A stretch of DNA of 64,000 nucleotides from Haloarcula ordinaria (GTDB lineage Archaea; Halobacteriota; Halobacteria; Halobacteriales; Haloarculaceae), in the NCBI RefSeq assembly GCF_029338275.1, contig NZ_CP119789.1, positions 1,798,001 through 1,862,000 on the forward strand, written 5' to 3'. A program made the position numbers and the translations under genes. The notes beneath the pieces are model-generated. The model was not told where the DNA came from. It did no database searches and saw only the letters and a program-made list of their open reading frames with translations. Positions 39,304 through 47,368 of this stretch are shown piece by piece. Positions within the stretch are counted from its first letter, which is position 1; the number at the start of each line of letters is the position of its first letter.

Positions 39304-40314
39304 CTAGAGCCCGTCGTAGACGCTGTAGTCGAATATCTCCGCTTGCGACAGCGCCGAGTCTATCTGGCCGTTCTGTGCGGCGAACGCCGAGAATATCTCC
39401 GTCCCGTTCTCGATCTCGCGCGGGTCGGTGACGAAGTTCGAGAGCGGGCCCTGAAGCGCCGAGAGCGCCTGGTCCGCGGGCATCCCGATGCCCTGTTCGA
39501 CGATGTCGGCGGTCCGTTCGGGGTTGTTCTGGATGAACTCGGTCGCCCGGACGTGCTGTTCGAGGAACTGCGTCGCCACGGGCGAGTCGAGGATGTCGTC
39601 GCGCATCAGCGTCACGGCCGCTGGCTGGCCGGGCATGACCTCGTCGGCGCGCCTGAACGTCTGGACCAGTGCGTCGGCGGCCGCAGCGCGGGTCGGCACC
39701 GGCTCCATGATAGACGAGCCGTCGATTTCACCGTTGGCGATGGCTTGCCAGACGGCGTTCGCGCCGTTGATTTCGAGGATATCGACCTGCGAGGTGTCGA
39801 CGCCGGCCTCCCGGAGCCAGAAGCGCAGGAGCACGTCGGGGACAGACCCCTGCGGGAAGGTCCCGAAGCGGAACTTCCGGCCAGTCTCCTCGCGCCAGAC
39901 CGAGAAGGCGTCAGCGCCGTGGTCGGCCCACAGCGACTGGAGGTCCTCGTGGGCCATGATGGCCATCGGTTCCTTGATGTTCGCGGCGGTGACCTGCGCC
40001 GGGATACCCCGGTCGATGACGATCATGGAAGGGACGATGCCGAACATCGCCACGTCGAGCTCGCCGCCGCCGTAGGCCTGGACGATGGCCGGACCGTCGG
40101 TGAACTCCCGGGCGTCGACAGTCGCGTCGATGTCGTCGAAGTAGCCCTCCTGGTCCATCACGAAGTACTGGAGGTCCGGGAAGATGGGCATGTACGCGAG
40201 CGTCAGCTCGTCGCTCCCACCCATGCCGAGACAGCCGGTGAGGCCGACAGTCGCAGTCGCTCCAGCACCAGTCAGAAACGCGCGTCGCGAGACGCCTGCA
40301 GTCTTGTCTGCCAT
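39304..40314 (-). CDS. ABC importer substrate-binding lipoprotein, NrtA/SsuA-like
   Basis: 336 residues with a twin-arginine signal (SRRAFLTGAGATATVGLTGC) ending in a lipobox cysteine near 27, so it is probably exported folded and lipid-anchored. The mature part has the NMT1/SsuA fold: LAYMPIFPDLQYFVMDQEGY, GELDVAMFGIVPSMIVIDRG, then a hinge region FGTFPQGSVPD. Ligands of this group include nitrate, sulfonates, taurine and thiamine precursors; none can be chosen from sequence. Confidence 0.88.
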   Translation of the reverse strand: MADKTAGVSRRAFLTGAGATATVGLTGCLGMGGSDELTLAYMPIFPDLQYFVMDQEGYFDDIDATVDAREFTDGPAIVQAYGGGELDVAMFGIVPSMIVIDRGIPAQVTAANIKEPMAIMAHEDLQSLWADHGADAFSVWREETGRKFRFGTFPQGSVPDVLLRFWLREAGVDTSQVDILEINGANAVWQAIANGEIDGSSIMEPVPTRAAAADALVQTFRRADEVMPGQPAAVTLMRDDILDSPVATQFLEQHVRATEFIQNNPERTADIVEQGIGMPADQALSALQGPLSNFVTDPREIENGTEIFSAFAAQNGQIDSALSQAEIFDYSVYDGL

Positions 40315-40764
40315 TACGTTCCTCTAGCGGCGCCACCGTTTATCCGGACGGTCCGTGGCAAGCACCTCAACAATCAGCAACGGGCCAGAGACGGCTGTTC
40401 GGGCGGCAATCCCGGTGACTCGCCCGTTCGAGGTGGTCTCGGCCGGACCCGAGTGTCGTAGCCGATGGTAACTTTTGCGTCTATCTCTTACAATCACCCC
40501 CTGCGGACGGAGAGAACACCGGCCTCGAGGGCTGTGACGTGTGTACACGCGCCACCTTTCTCTCCAGTCTATTCCTCGAGCGCCACAGTTCGCTCCGGTC
40601 CAGCCCTCGACGGTGACGGGTGTCTGGACGCCGGTCGGCGAGTGGTCGACCGCGACAATGTGGCGTTCGAGTCGACAGTGTGGGTGCTCTCTGACTCGGT
40701 CGGTGCCTGAAGATATCGGCGACGGGTGCACGCTGCTTAATAGCCGTTCGAGCGAACGGCGGGT
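40315..40764. other. Intergenic region between divergent genes
   Basis: 450 bp between the minus-strand ABC operon and the plus-strand VOC gene. GC is only slightly below that of the flanks. Open frames here (for example 40465-40710) lack coding character. CGTTCGAGCGAACG at 40745-40758 is a short palindrome just upstream of the VOC start and may be an operator. Confidence 0.5.
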
Positions 40765-41607
40765 ATGACCAGCGCCGAGGGACTCCCGCCCGAGACCAGC
40801 GTGGGCCGGGTCGCACTCACCGTCGCCGACCTCGACGACGTCGTCGCATTCTACGAGCACGTCGTCGGCCTGGTCGGCCACGAACGAACCGAGGAGCGGG
40901 CCGTCCTGGGTGACGGCACGACGCCGTTGCTCGAACTCGTCGCCGCCCCCGACCGCCCCGAACGGGCACGTGACGAGGCGGGGCTGTTCCACACTGCCTT
41001 CCGGGTCCCATCGCGGGAGGCACTCGGCGCCGCACTCGAACGAATCGAGGACCACGCAGGGCTCGACGGTGTCGCCGACCACGACGTCAGCGAGGCGCTG
41101 TACCTCTCGGACCCCGAGGGCAACGGTGTCGAGATATATCGTGACCGCCCGCGCACGGAGTGGCCGGAGGACGACCGAGGCCGGGTCCAGATGGCCACGC
41201 GCCCGCTCCCGCTCGAGAGTCTCCGCTCGGAGAGCGACGGCCGCGACCGGGTCCCCGAGGGAACGGACGTCGGGCACGTCCATCTCGAGGTGTCCGACCT
41301 CGACGCTGCGCGGTCGTTCTACGTCGAGACGCTCGGGTTGACCCTCCGGCAGGAAGTTCGGGGAGCGCTGTTCGTCGCCGCGGATGACTACCACCACCAC
41401 GTGGGCCTGAACACGTGGCGGGGGCGGACCGCGCCACGGCGAGGCCGCGGCCTGTCGTGGGTCGAACTCCTCGTGCCCGACCGGTCGAGTCTCGAGGCCG
41501 CCCGTGGACGTCTCGAATCGGCCGGTGTCGCGGTGACAGACCGCGAAGACGGCGTAGAGTTCGAGGACCAGGACGGCATCACGCTCCGGCTCCGGGTCGT
41601 CGACTGA
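40765..41607 (+). CDS. VOC-family dioxygenase-like protein (two glyoxalase modules)
   Basis: 280 residues with two vicinal-oxygen-chelate modules. The first has GRVALTVADLDDVVAFYEHV near 14-33 and ends DPEGNGVEIYRDRPR near 112-126; the second has VGHVHLEVSDLDAARSFYVE near 166-185 and HHHVGLNTWRG near 209-219. His and Glu residues for one metal site are in the second module and the EIY of the first. The arrangement resembles CatE-type catechol 2,3-dioxygenases. The substrate is unknown. An esterase follows 104 bp downstream. Confidence 0.87.
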   Translation: MTSAEGLPPETSVGRVALTVADLDDVVAFYEHVVGLVGHERTEERAVLGDGTTPLLELVAAPDRPERARDEAGLFHTAFRVPSREALGAALERIEDHAGLDGVADHDVSEALYLSDPEGNGVEIYRDRPRTEWPEDDRGRVQMATRPLPLESLRSESDGRDRVPEGTDVGHVHLEVSDLDAARSFYVETLGLTLRQEVRGALFVAADDYHHHVGLNTWRGRTAPRRGRGLSWVELLVPDRSSLEAARGRLESAGVAVTDREDGVEFEDQDGITLRLRVVD

Positions 41608-41669
41608 GCGAACCAGTCGGCCGCGCCAGAGAGGAAACGACTCAAGAGCGTCGGGGCAGTACTGCGGGT

Positions 41670-41711
41670 ATGACAGCGACACAGACCGACGCGACGACGG
41701 GGGCGAACTGA
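41670..41711 (+). CDS. Possible 13-codon leader ORF
   Basis: ATG at 41670 encodes MTATQTDATTGAN and its TGA ends at 41711, directly before the ATG of the esterase at 41712. It may be a real upstream ORF coupling translation, or chance. There is no independent support. Confidence 0.25.
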   Translation: MTATQTDATTGAN

Positions 41712-42356
41712 ATGACGGGGCCACACGAGGACCAGCCGCTCGTGACGGCCGGGACGCCGCTCGAGGACGCTAGCGCCGCTGCGGTGCTGGTCCACGGCCG
41801 GGGCGCGACAGCCCGGAGCATCGTCCAGATGGCCCAGGAGGTCCACCAGGACGGGCTGGCGCTGCTCGCGCCGCAGGCGGCCCGGAACACGTGGTATCCC
41901 CAGTCGTTCCTGGCGCCCGTCGAGCAGAACGAACCGGGGCGGACCTCCGGCCTGCAGGCGGTCCGCGACGCGGTCGACCAGGCCGAAGCCGCCGGCATCC
42001 CCCCGGAGCAGGTCATGCTGCTCGGCTTCTCTCAGGGAGCCTGCCTCGCGAGCGAGTTCGTCGCGCGCGACCCGGCCCGCTACGGTGCACTCGTGGCACT
42101 GAGTGGCGGGCTCATCGGCGAGTCCGTCGACCCCGACGACTACGAGGGCGACCTCGATGGGATGCCGGTGTTCGTCGGCTGTAGCGACGTCGACCCGCAT
42201 ATCCCACTCGAACGGGTCAAGGTCACGACCGAGGTGTTCGAGCGACTGGGCGCAGACGTCGACGAACGCATCTACGAGGGGATGGGTCACGGTGTGAACG
42301 AGGACGAGCTCTCGGCCGTCGCGGAACTCGTCGTCGGACTGCTCGACGAGGAGTGA
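41712..42356 (+). CDS. Phospholipase/carboxylesterase-type alpha/beta hydrolase
   Basis: 214 residues with oxyanion region VLVHGRGATARSI near 26-38, nucleophile elbow LLGFSQGACLAS near 103-114 (S108), acid D159 or D161 in GCSDVDPHIP and H193 in GMGHGVNEDE. This is the layout of the small carboxylesterase/acyl-protein thioesterase family. In haloarchaea it is often found beside a VOC protein as here, so the two may act on one degradation pathway. Confidence 0.9.
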   Translation: MTGPHEDQPLVTAGTPLEDASAAAVLVHGRGATARSIVQMAQEVHQDGLALLAPQAARNTWYPQSFLAPVEQNEPGRTSGLQAVRDAVDQAEAAGIPPEQVMLLGFSQGACLASEFVARDPARYGALVALSGGLIGESVDPDDYEGDLDGMPVFVGCSDVDPHIPLERVKVTTEVFERLGADVDERIYEGMGHGVNEDELSAVAELVVGLLDEE

Positions 42357-42494
42357 CGCGGCCGGCGTCCGCGATACCCTCCGAGACGCCAGTCACTGGC
42401 CATCTGCCGTGGTGGTCTCGCTGTCTCGAGGCGGTCGCGTGTGGTTACCGACCCCTCACCGCGAGGTTTTGACGCTGGAACGACCAGTTAGTGT

Positions 42495-43619
42495 ATGGAC
42501 ACGAAACGCCGAACCGTCCTCCGGGCGCTCGGTGCTGTGGGAGTCGCCGGCCTCGCCGGCTGTACCGGAACCGGGGGTTCGGGAGGGTCCTCGGACACCG
42601 AGACCGAGGGCGATACGACAACGGCGACCCCGACGGAGGGCGAGGTGACGACGACCAGCGGGGGCGACGCTCGGCCGCCGACGCGCGACCAGGCGCTGTA
42701 CCTGGGCCACGACGTCGAGACGATTCGGGGCGAGATTACGAGCGGTGGCGTCCCGAAAGACGGGATTCCGTCCATCGACGACCCGCAGTTCGTGGCCGCG
42801 GACGAGGCGACAGTAGACCCCGGCGACCCGGTGTTCGGGGTCGTCCGCGACGGTGAGGCGAAGGCCTACCCACAGTTGATTCTGGTCTGGCACGAGATCG
42901 TCAACGACGTCCTCGGTGGCGACCCGGTCGCCGTGACCTACTGTCCGCTGACTGGCACCGCACAGGGCTTCGAGCGCGGCGCCGTCGAGTTCGGGACCTC
43001 CGGCGACCTCGTCAACTCGAATCTGGTGATGTACGACCGTGGGACCGACAGCCGGTGGCCTCAGGTGACCGGCACCGCAGTCGAAGGCGAGATGGAGGGC
43101 CAGTCACTCCAGGAGTTCCGCGTCGTCTGGACCACCTGGGAGCACTGGCAGGCAGCCTACCCCGACACCGTGGTTCTGACCGACGAGACGGGGTTCTCGC
43201 GACGCTACGGGAGCGACCCGTACGGTCAGTACAACCCCGACCGGGGCTACTACGTCAGCGACCAGACCATCTTCCCAGCGCTCATGAGCGACGACCGGAA
43301 CCGTCCGAAACACGTCGTCATCGGCACCCGGACCAGTGAGGGTGCGCTGTCGTTCGGTAAAGACGCACTCCTCGAGCAGCGCGTCCTGACCGGGAGCATC
43401 GGCGAGACGGATTACGTCGCCGTCGCCGATCAGACCCTCCGAACGGGCTACATCTACGAGAACAGCGGCGGTGTGACCGTCACGCCCGACGGGGACGGCT
43501 ACCGCGTCGACGGGACCACGTACTCGGCCGACCGACTCCCACTTCCGAGTCAGATTGCCTTCGACGGGATGTGGTTCGCGTGGGCGGGCTTCTACCCCGA
43601 GATACCATATGTCGAGTGA
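42495..43619 (+). CDS. DUF3179 family lipoprotein
   Basis: 374 residues. It has a twin-arginine start (MDTKRRTVLRALGAVGVAGL) with lipobox cysteine near 23 and a Gly/Ser/Thr-rich tether to about residue 60. The DUF3179 domain follows with GVVRDGEAKAYPQLILVWHE and the strongly conserved DPVAVTYCPLTGTAQGFER near 139-157, whose YCPLT cysteine is invariant in the family. Biochemical role is unknown. It overlaps the next membrane protein gene by 11 bp. Confidence 0.88.
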   Translation: MDTKRRTVLRALGAVGVAGLAGCTGTGGSGGSSDTETEGDTTTATPTEGEVTTTSGGDARPPTRDQALYLGHDVETIRGEITSGGVPKDGIPSIDDPQFVAADEATVDPGDPVFGVVRDGEAKAYPQLILVWHEIVNDVLGGDPVAVTYCPLTGTAQGFERGAVEFGTSGDLVNSNLVMYDRGTDSRWPQVTGTAVEGEMEGQSLQEFRVVWTTWEHWQAAYPDTVVLTDETGFSRRYGSDPYGQYNPDRGYYVSDQTIFPALMSDDRNRPKHVVIGTRTSEGALSFGKDALLEQRVLTGSIGETDYVAVADQTLRTGYIYENSGGVTVTPDGDGYRVDGTTYSADRLPLPSQIAFDGMWFAWAGFYPEIPYVE

Positions 43620-44217
43620 AGTGTCGACCGAGGGGCGGACCGTCGTCGACCGCACCCTGGGACTGCTGAGCAACACTGTCGTGGCTATTCGGGGCGCGAT
43701 GTCACGGCGCGACGGACAGGGGGTGTTCCTTCTCACCGCGACGGTGTACCTGGTCGTCTACCTGTACGGCCTCTCGCACCTTGGCACGGGCCCGTGGGGC
43801 TTCGACCTCTCGGTGGTCGAGAACCCGCTTTCGCGGATGTTCCGGCCGGTCGGGACCGTCCAGTGGGAGCCCGTCGCCCTGCTGGTGGTCGGGCCCGTCG
43901 AGCTGCCCGTCGCGCCGCTGAACCTCGCGCTCGGGAGCGTGCTGGCGGCGCTCGTCGGTCTGAACTTCGGCGTCTCGCTGGTCGCCTGGCGCGGCCCGAA
44001 GGCCTGCCGGCTCGGGCCAGGTGCCGGCGCGGCCGCCGGGATTCCGGGACTGCTCTCAGGGGTCGTCTGCTGTGGGCCGACAATCCTGCTGGTCGTCGGT
44101 ATCCAGGCCAGTGCCGGTGTCCTGACGGTGTTCCAGTGGCTCCTCCCCATCGCTGTCGTCGCGCTGCTAGGGACGCTGCTGTGGGTCGGGACGAAGGTCC
44201 AGCCAGAAGCTGTCTAA
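43609..44217 (+). CDS. Integral membrane protein coupled to DUF3179
   Basis: 202 residues. Start 43609 overlaps the DUF3179 stop; the frame is open from 43555 without meaning. About five helices are visible, for example VFLLTATVYLVVYLYGL, APLNLALGSVLAALVGLNFG and TVFQWLLPIAVVALLGTLLW. The motif SGVVCCGPTILLVVG near 153-167 has a paired cysteine that could bind copper or form a disulfide, as in some thioredoxin-linked membrane proteins. Function unknown; coupling suggests work with the DUF3179 lipoprotein. Confidence 0.75.
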   Translation: MSSEVSTEGRTVVDRTLGLLSNTVVAIRGAMSRRDGQGVFLLTATVYLVVYLYGLSHLGTGPWGFDLSVVENPLSRMFRPVGTVQWEPVALLVVGPVELPVAPLNLALGSVLAALVGLNFGVSLVAWRGPKACRLGPGAGAAAGIPGLLSGVVCCGPTILLVVGIQASAGVLTVFQWLLPIAVVALLGTLLWVGTKVQPEAV

Positions 44218-44374
44218 ACACGAATTTCGGGTCTTCCACTTTAGGTCAGCGAGCGTGCTGAAGTTGCCAGCCGAGACGACGGGATAGTCGATGGTTTGCG
44301 AGACTGATGCCTGTCCCCTTCTGGAGACGGTTCTGGGTAGTTTCGAATTGTATTGGATTACTATACTTTCAGGA

Positions 44375-44384
44375 AATTTTATAG
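44375..44384 (+). promoter_or_regulatory. TATA element of the beta-helix gene
   Basis: AATTTTATAG about 45-54 bp before the ATG at 44429, in a locally AT-rich stretch (44340-44385). It implies a leader of about 20 nt. Confidence 0.5.
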
Positions 44385-44428
44385 TTGACCCCTGCGTGTG
44401 TCAAATCCCGGTTACGCGGAGCGACATC

Positions 44429-45484
44429 ATGAGTAATACACCGACTCTCGAACTCGAAACGCGGCGAAGATTCTTGAAACGAAGCGTTCTCGCAGGTTCT
44501 ATAACCGTAGTGGGGGTTCCGACCCTCACTGGAACCGCTGCCGCAGCAACGATTAGGGTTCCGGAAGACTATAGTTCGATTCAGGCAGCCGTAGACAACG
44601 CAGCTCCCGGGGACACTGTGGTCGTCAATGGCGGAACCTACGTCGAGGAAGTCACGATAACAAAAGACCTCACGCTACGTGGACAGAATTCCCCCACGAT
44701 TGAATCGCCTGACTCGCTCATGTCTCGAGGAATTGTCCGCGTCGAGGGCTCAGTCGACGTCGAGGTGCGGGGGTTCGAGATCGACGGTGCGGGCAACGGC
44801 GACGGTGAGGGAGACGACTTCGACGGCATCCTCTATCAGGGTGCCAGTGGGACGATTAGAGATAATTCTGTCGTGCGGGTCCGCGACGACGAGCTCAAGG
44901 GTAATCAGCGAGGCGTCGGAATCGTGGTCCGGGGCGGGGGGACCGTCGACATCAAGGACAACGTACTCGAGGACTACCAGAAGAACGGCATCGTCATCCA
45001 GAACGCGGGTACCACTGCTGAAATCAAACGGAATACGGTCGTCGGAGCGGGTGTAACTGATATCATCGGTCAAAACGGCATTCAAATGAGCGGTGGTGCA
45101 GAGGGAGCGATCCAAGATAACGACGTTCGTGACCACGTCTACGAAGACACTGGCCAGGTTGTCGCAACGGGCGTACTCCTCTTCGGCGTCGACAGTATCA
45201 CGGTCCAGAAGAACTCGCTCACGAATACTGAAATCGGGGTCGCCTCTCTAGGGAGCGACAATCGAATCATTCGAAATCGTATCGACGAGGGTAGTGACGA
45301 CGACTGGGGAATACTCCTCTTTGCCGGCGACAACGCGAAGGTGACGAATAATACAATATCCCACTACACTATCGGTATTCAGGTCGCCGCTGGGTCGAAC
45401 AACAAGGTCATCCGCAACCGATTCACGAATGTGGACAACAACGTAATCGACGGTGGAACCGATACCAAAGTTCAACCGAACTAG
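44429..45484 (+). CDS. Secreted right-handed beta-helix protein (NosD/pectin-lyase-like)
   Basis: 351 residues. A twin-arginine-like signal (RRRFLKRSVLAGSITVVG) is followed by AAVDNAAPGDTVVVNGGTY near 50-68, the usual first coil of parallel beta-helix proteins. Repeated coil motifs follow with Asn ladders (IRDNSVVRV, IKDNVLEDY, IQDNDVRDH, VQKNSLTNT, IIRNRIDEG, VIRNRFTNV). Such proteins bind or cleave polysaccharide or act in NosD copper delivery; no catalytic site is visible. GC is clearly lower than in its neighbours, suggesting lateral acquisition. Confidence 0.82.
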   Translation: MSNTPTLELETRRRFLKRSVLAGSITVVGVPTLTGTAAAATIRVPEDYSSIQAAVDNAAPGDTVVVNGGTYVEEVTITKDLTLRGQNSPTIESPDSLMSRGIVRVEGSVDVEVRGFEIDGAGNGDGEGDDFDGILYQGASGTIRDNSVVRVRDDELKGNQRGVGIVVRGGGTVDIKDNVLEDYQKNGIVIQNAGTTAEIKRNTVVGAGVTDIIGQNGIQMSGGAEGAIQDNDVRDHVYEDTGQVVATGVLLFGVDSITVQKNSLTNTEIGVASLGSDNRIIRNRIDEGSDDDWGILLFAGDNAKVTNNTISHYTIGIQVAAGSNNKVIRNRFTNVDNNVIDGGTDTKVQPN

Positions 45485-45582
45485 CGCTGTGGACCGCTAG
45501 ACCGATTCCGTAAGCAGTAACGGTCGCCCGAGGGCTGGGGGTATTGTCGTCGAGTGAATATGACATCGACCGCCGCTGTTTC

Positions 45583-46011
45583 TTATTCCACGTCCGCGAA
45601 CGTCGCGAAGTCGTCGACGGGGACGACGGAGTAGTCGATGTTCAGTGTGTCTTTCGTCGCGCGAATCTTCCCGACGAACGAGGAGATCTCCTCGAGGTCG
45701 CCTTCGAGGACGAACAGCTCCATACAGCGGTGTTCGCCGACGTGGCTGTGGAAGTTCGAGGCGACGATGCCCTCGTGTTCGTGCCGGAGGTGCATCATCT
45801 TCTCCTCGACGCTGGTCGTCTCGTAGTCGAACAGGACGGTGACGATGCCCATCAGCTTGCGCCCCTCGAGGCGCTTGTCCTCGAACTCGCCAAGCAGGTT
45901 CCGGCTGGCTTCCCTGATAATCTCGCTCCGGCCGGTGTAGCCGTGTTCCTCGGCGAACTCGTCGATGCGCTCGAGCAGCGATTCCGGCATCGAGACGCTG
46001 ACAACGGTCAT
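45583..46011 (-). CDS. nikR: NikR-family nickel-responsive regulator
   Basis: 142 residues. The ribbon-helix-helix DNA-binding region is [20 protein letters not shown] with [17 protein letters not shown]. It is followed by the ACT-like metal domain with [20 protein letters not shown]. The four NikR nickel ligands are all in register: H76, H87, H89 and C95 by Escherichia coli numbering. A minus-strand TATA-like TTAATAG lies about 25 bp before the start. No nickel transporter or hydrogenase/urease gene is adjacent. It diverges from the VWA protein of the signalling cluster. Confidence 0.9.
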   Translation of the reverse strand: MTVVSVSMPESLLERIDEFAEEHGYTGRSEIIREASRNLLGEFEDKRLEGRKLMGIVTVLFDYETTSVEEKMMHLRHEHEGIVASNFHSHVGEHRCMELFVLEGDLEEISSFVGKIRATKDTLNIDYSVVPVDDFATFADVE

Positions 46012-46033
46012 GTATTAACGAGATGGGGCAAAC

Positions 46034-46041
46034 CTATTAAG
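46034..46041 (-). promoter_or_regulatory. TATA-like element for nikR
   Basis: Minus-strand CTTAATAG, 23-30 bp before the start at 46011, in the 116-bp divergent spacer. Confidence 0.45.
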
Positions 46042-46094
46042 GATTATCGAACACGTGTGGTTACTGTGATAGGTCCCCGCGCCCTCCGGGGAAA

Positions 46095-46104
46095 ACTTAT
46101 AACG
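46095..46104 (+). promoter_or_regulatory. TATA element for the VWA-kinase-phosphatase cluster
   Basis: ACTTATAACG, 24-33 bp before the ATG at 46128, supporting leaderless transcription of the first gene. Confidence 0.55.
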
Positions 46105-46127
46105 GGTCGTCTGACCAGCTTCACCGT

Positions 46128-47312
46128 ATGACTGCGAACGTCGTGACGGACGTCAACCGCCCGTACGTCCCGGGAGACGGGGCGAAACTGACCGCGGAGA
46201 TCGAAGTCGACCCCGGCCGACGGGAGGGGCGTTCGACGCGACAGATCGCGCTGTGTATCGACTCCAGTGGCTCGATGGCCGGCGACGACATCCAGCAGGC
46301 CCGCGACGGGGCCGAGTGGGTGTTCGGCCTCCTCGAGGACGACGACTACGTCTCCATCGTCACGTTCGATACGGACGTCGAGACGGTCCTCGACGCGACG
46401 CGATGGGGCGACATCTCGCGGGAAGACGCCCTCGACCGTGTCGACGCCATCACCGCAGGCGGCGGCACGGACATCTACCGGGGCCTGGTCGCGGCGCGCG
46501 ATTCGCTGCACCACCTCCCGACGGACGACACCACCGCCCGTCGAATCCTCTTTCTCTCCGACGGGAAAGATCAGAACCACGGCAAGGCGGAGTTCGGGTC
46601 GCTAGCCCGGGCCATCGACGAGGACGGCATCCGAATCAAGTCGGCCGGCATCGGCGACGACTACCGCAAGGAGACGATTCGGACGCTCGGGGAGACGGCC
46701 CGCGGCGAGTGGACCCATCTCGACTCGGCCGGCGACATCGAGTCGTTCTTCGGCGACGCCGTCGAGGAGGCCGGGACGCTGGTCGCACCGGACGCGAAAC
46801 TCGAGCTGGACGTGGCCGACGGCGTCGAGGTCAGCGAGGTGTACCGCGCGCTGCCACAGACGCAGGCAGTCGACGTCGAGTGGACGGGCAACTCGACGGA
46901 GATTCGCCTGCCGGACCTGCTGGACCGCCAGACCCAGCGAGTCGTCCTGAAGATACACGCGCCGCCGCGCGACGTCGGACAGACGGTGACGCTCGCCGAC
47001 GTGACACTGACCGCCCGCGGCGAGACAGCACACGGTGCCATCGAGGTGGAGTACACCGACGACGCCGAGAAACTCAGCGTCCACAACGAGGCCGTCGACA
47101 TCGACCACCGCCAGACCGTCATCAAGACCGAACTCGGCAAGGGAAACGTCGCGGAAGCCCAGACCCAGGTCGAGAAGATGACCCAGATACACGGGGCAGA
47201 GACGCAGGCGGTCAAGTCCGCCGAGCGCGAGACGCGAATCGTCGCGGAGGGCGGCCGGGCCGAAGAGAGCGAGGCGACCAAGATCGTGACCGACGACGGG
47301 ATACAGAAGTGA
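46128..47312 (+). CDS. VWA-domain protein (cytoplasmic, MIDAS intact)
   Basis: 394 residues. The von Willebrand A domain spans about 37-205 with the metal-ion-dependent adhesion site: DSSGS (D45, S47, S49), T114 in GGGTDIYRGL and D145 in LSDGKDQNHG. A beta-sandwich segment (about 215-310) and a charged helical C-terminal tail follow, ending VTDDGIQK. There is no signal peptide or membrane helix, so it acts inside the cell. It is followed after 56 bp by a Ser/Thr kinase and a PP2C phosphatase; by analogy with bacterial phosphorylation modules it could be a substrate or a scaffold. Confidence 0.88.
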   Translation: MTANVVTDVNRPYVPGDGAKLTAEIEVDPGRREGRSTRQIALCIDSSGSMAGDDIQQARDGAEWVFGLLEDDDYVSIVTFDTDVETVLDATRWGDISREDALDRVDAITAGGGTDIYRGLVAARDSLHHLPTDDTTARRILFLSDGKDQNHGKAEFGSLARAIDEDGIRIKSAGIGDDYRKETIRTLGETARGEWTHLDSAGDIESFFGDAVEEAGTLVAPDAKLELDVADGVEVSEVYRALPQTQAVDVEWTGNSTEIRLPDLLDRQTQRVVLKIHAPPRDVGQTVTLADVTLTARGETAHGAIEVEYTDDAEKLSVHNEAVDIDHRQTVIKTELGKGNVAEAQTQVEKMTQIHGAETQAVKSAERETRIVAEGGRAEESEATKIVTDDGIQK

Positions 47313-47368
47313 CTCGCTTTCAGTCACCGGAGCGGGCCGCCATCGATGATTACCTTGACCAGTGAGCG

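Noticed and set aside
40465..40710. 81-codon ORF in the 450-bp divergent spacer
   Set aside because: Composition and lack of conserved motifs suggest noise.
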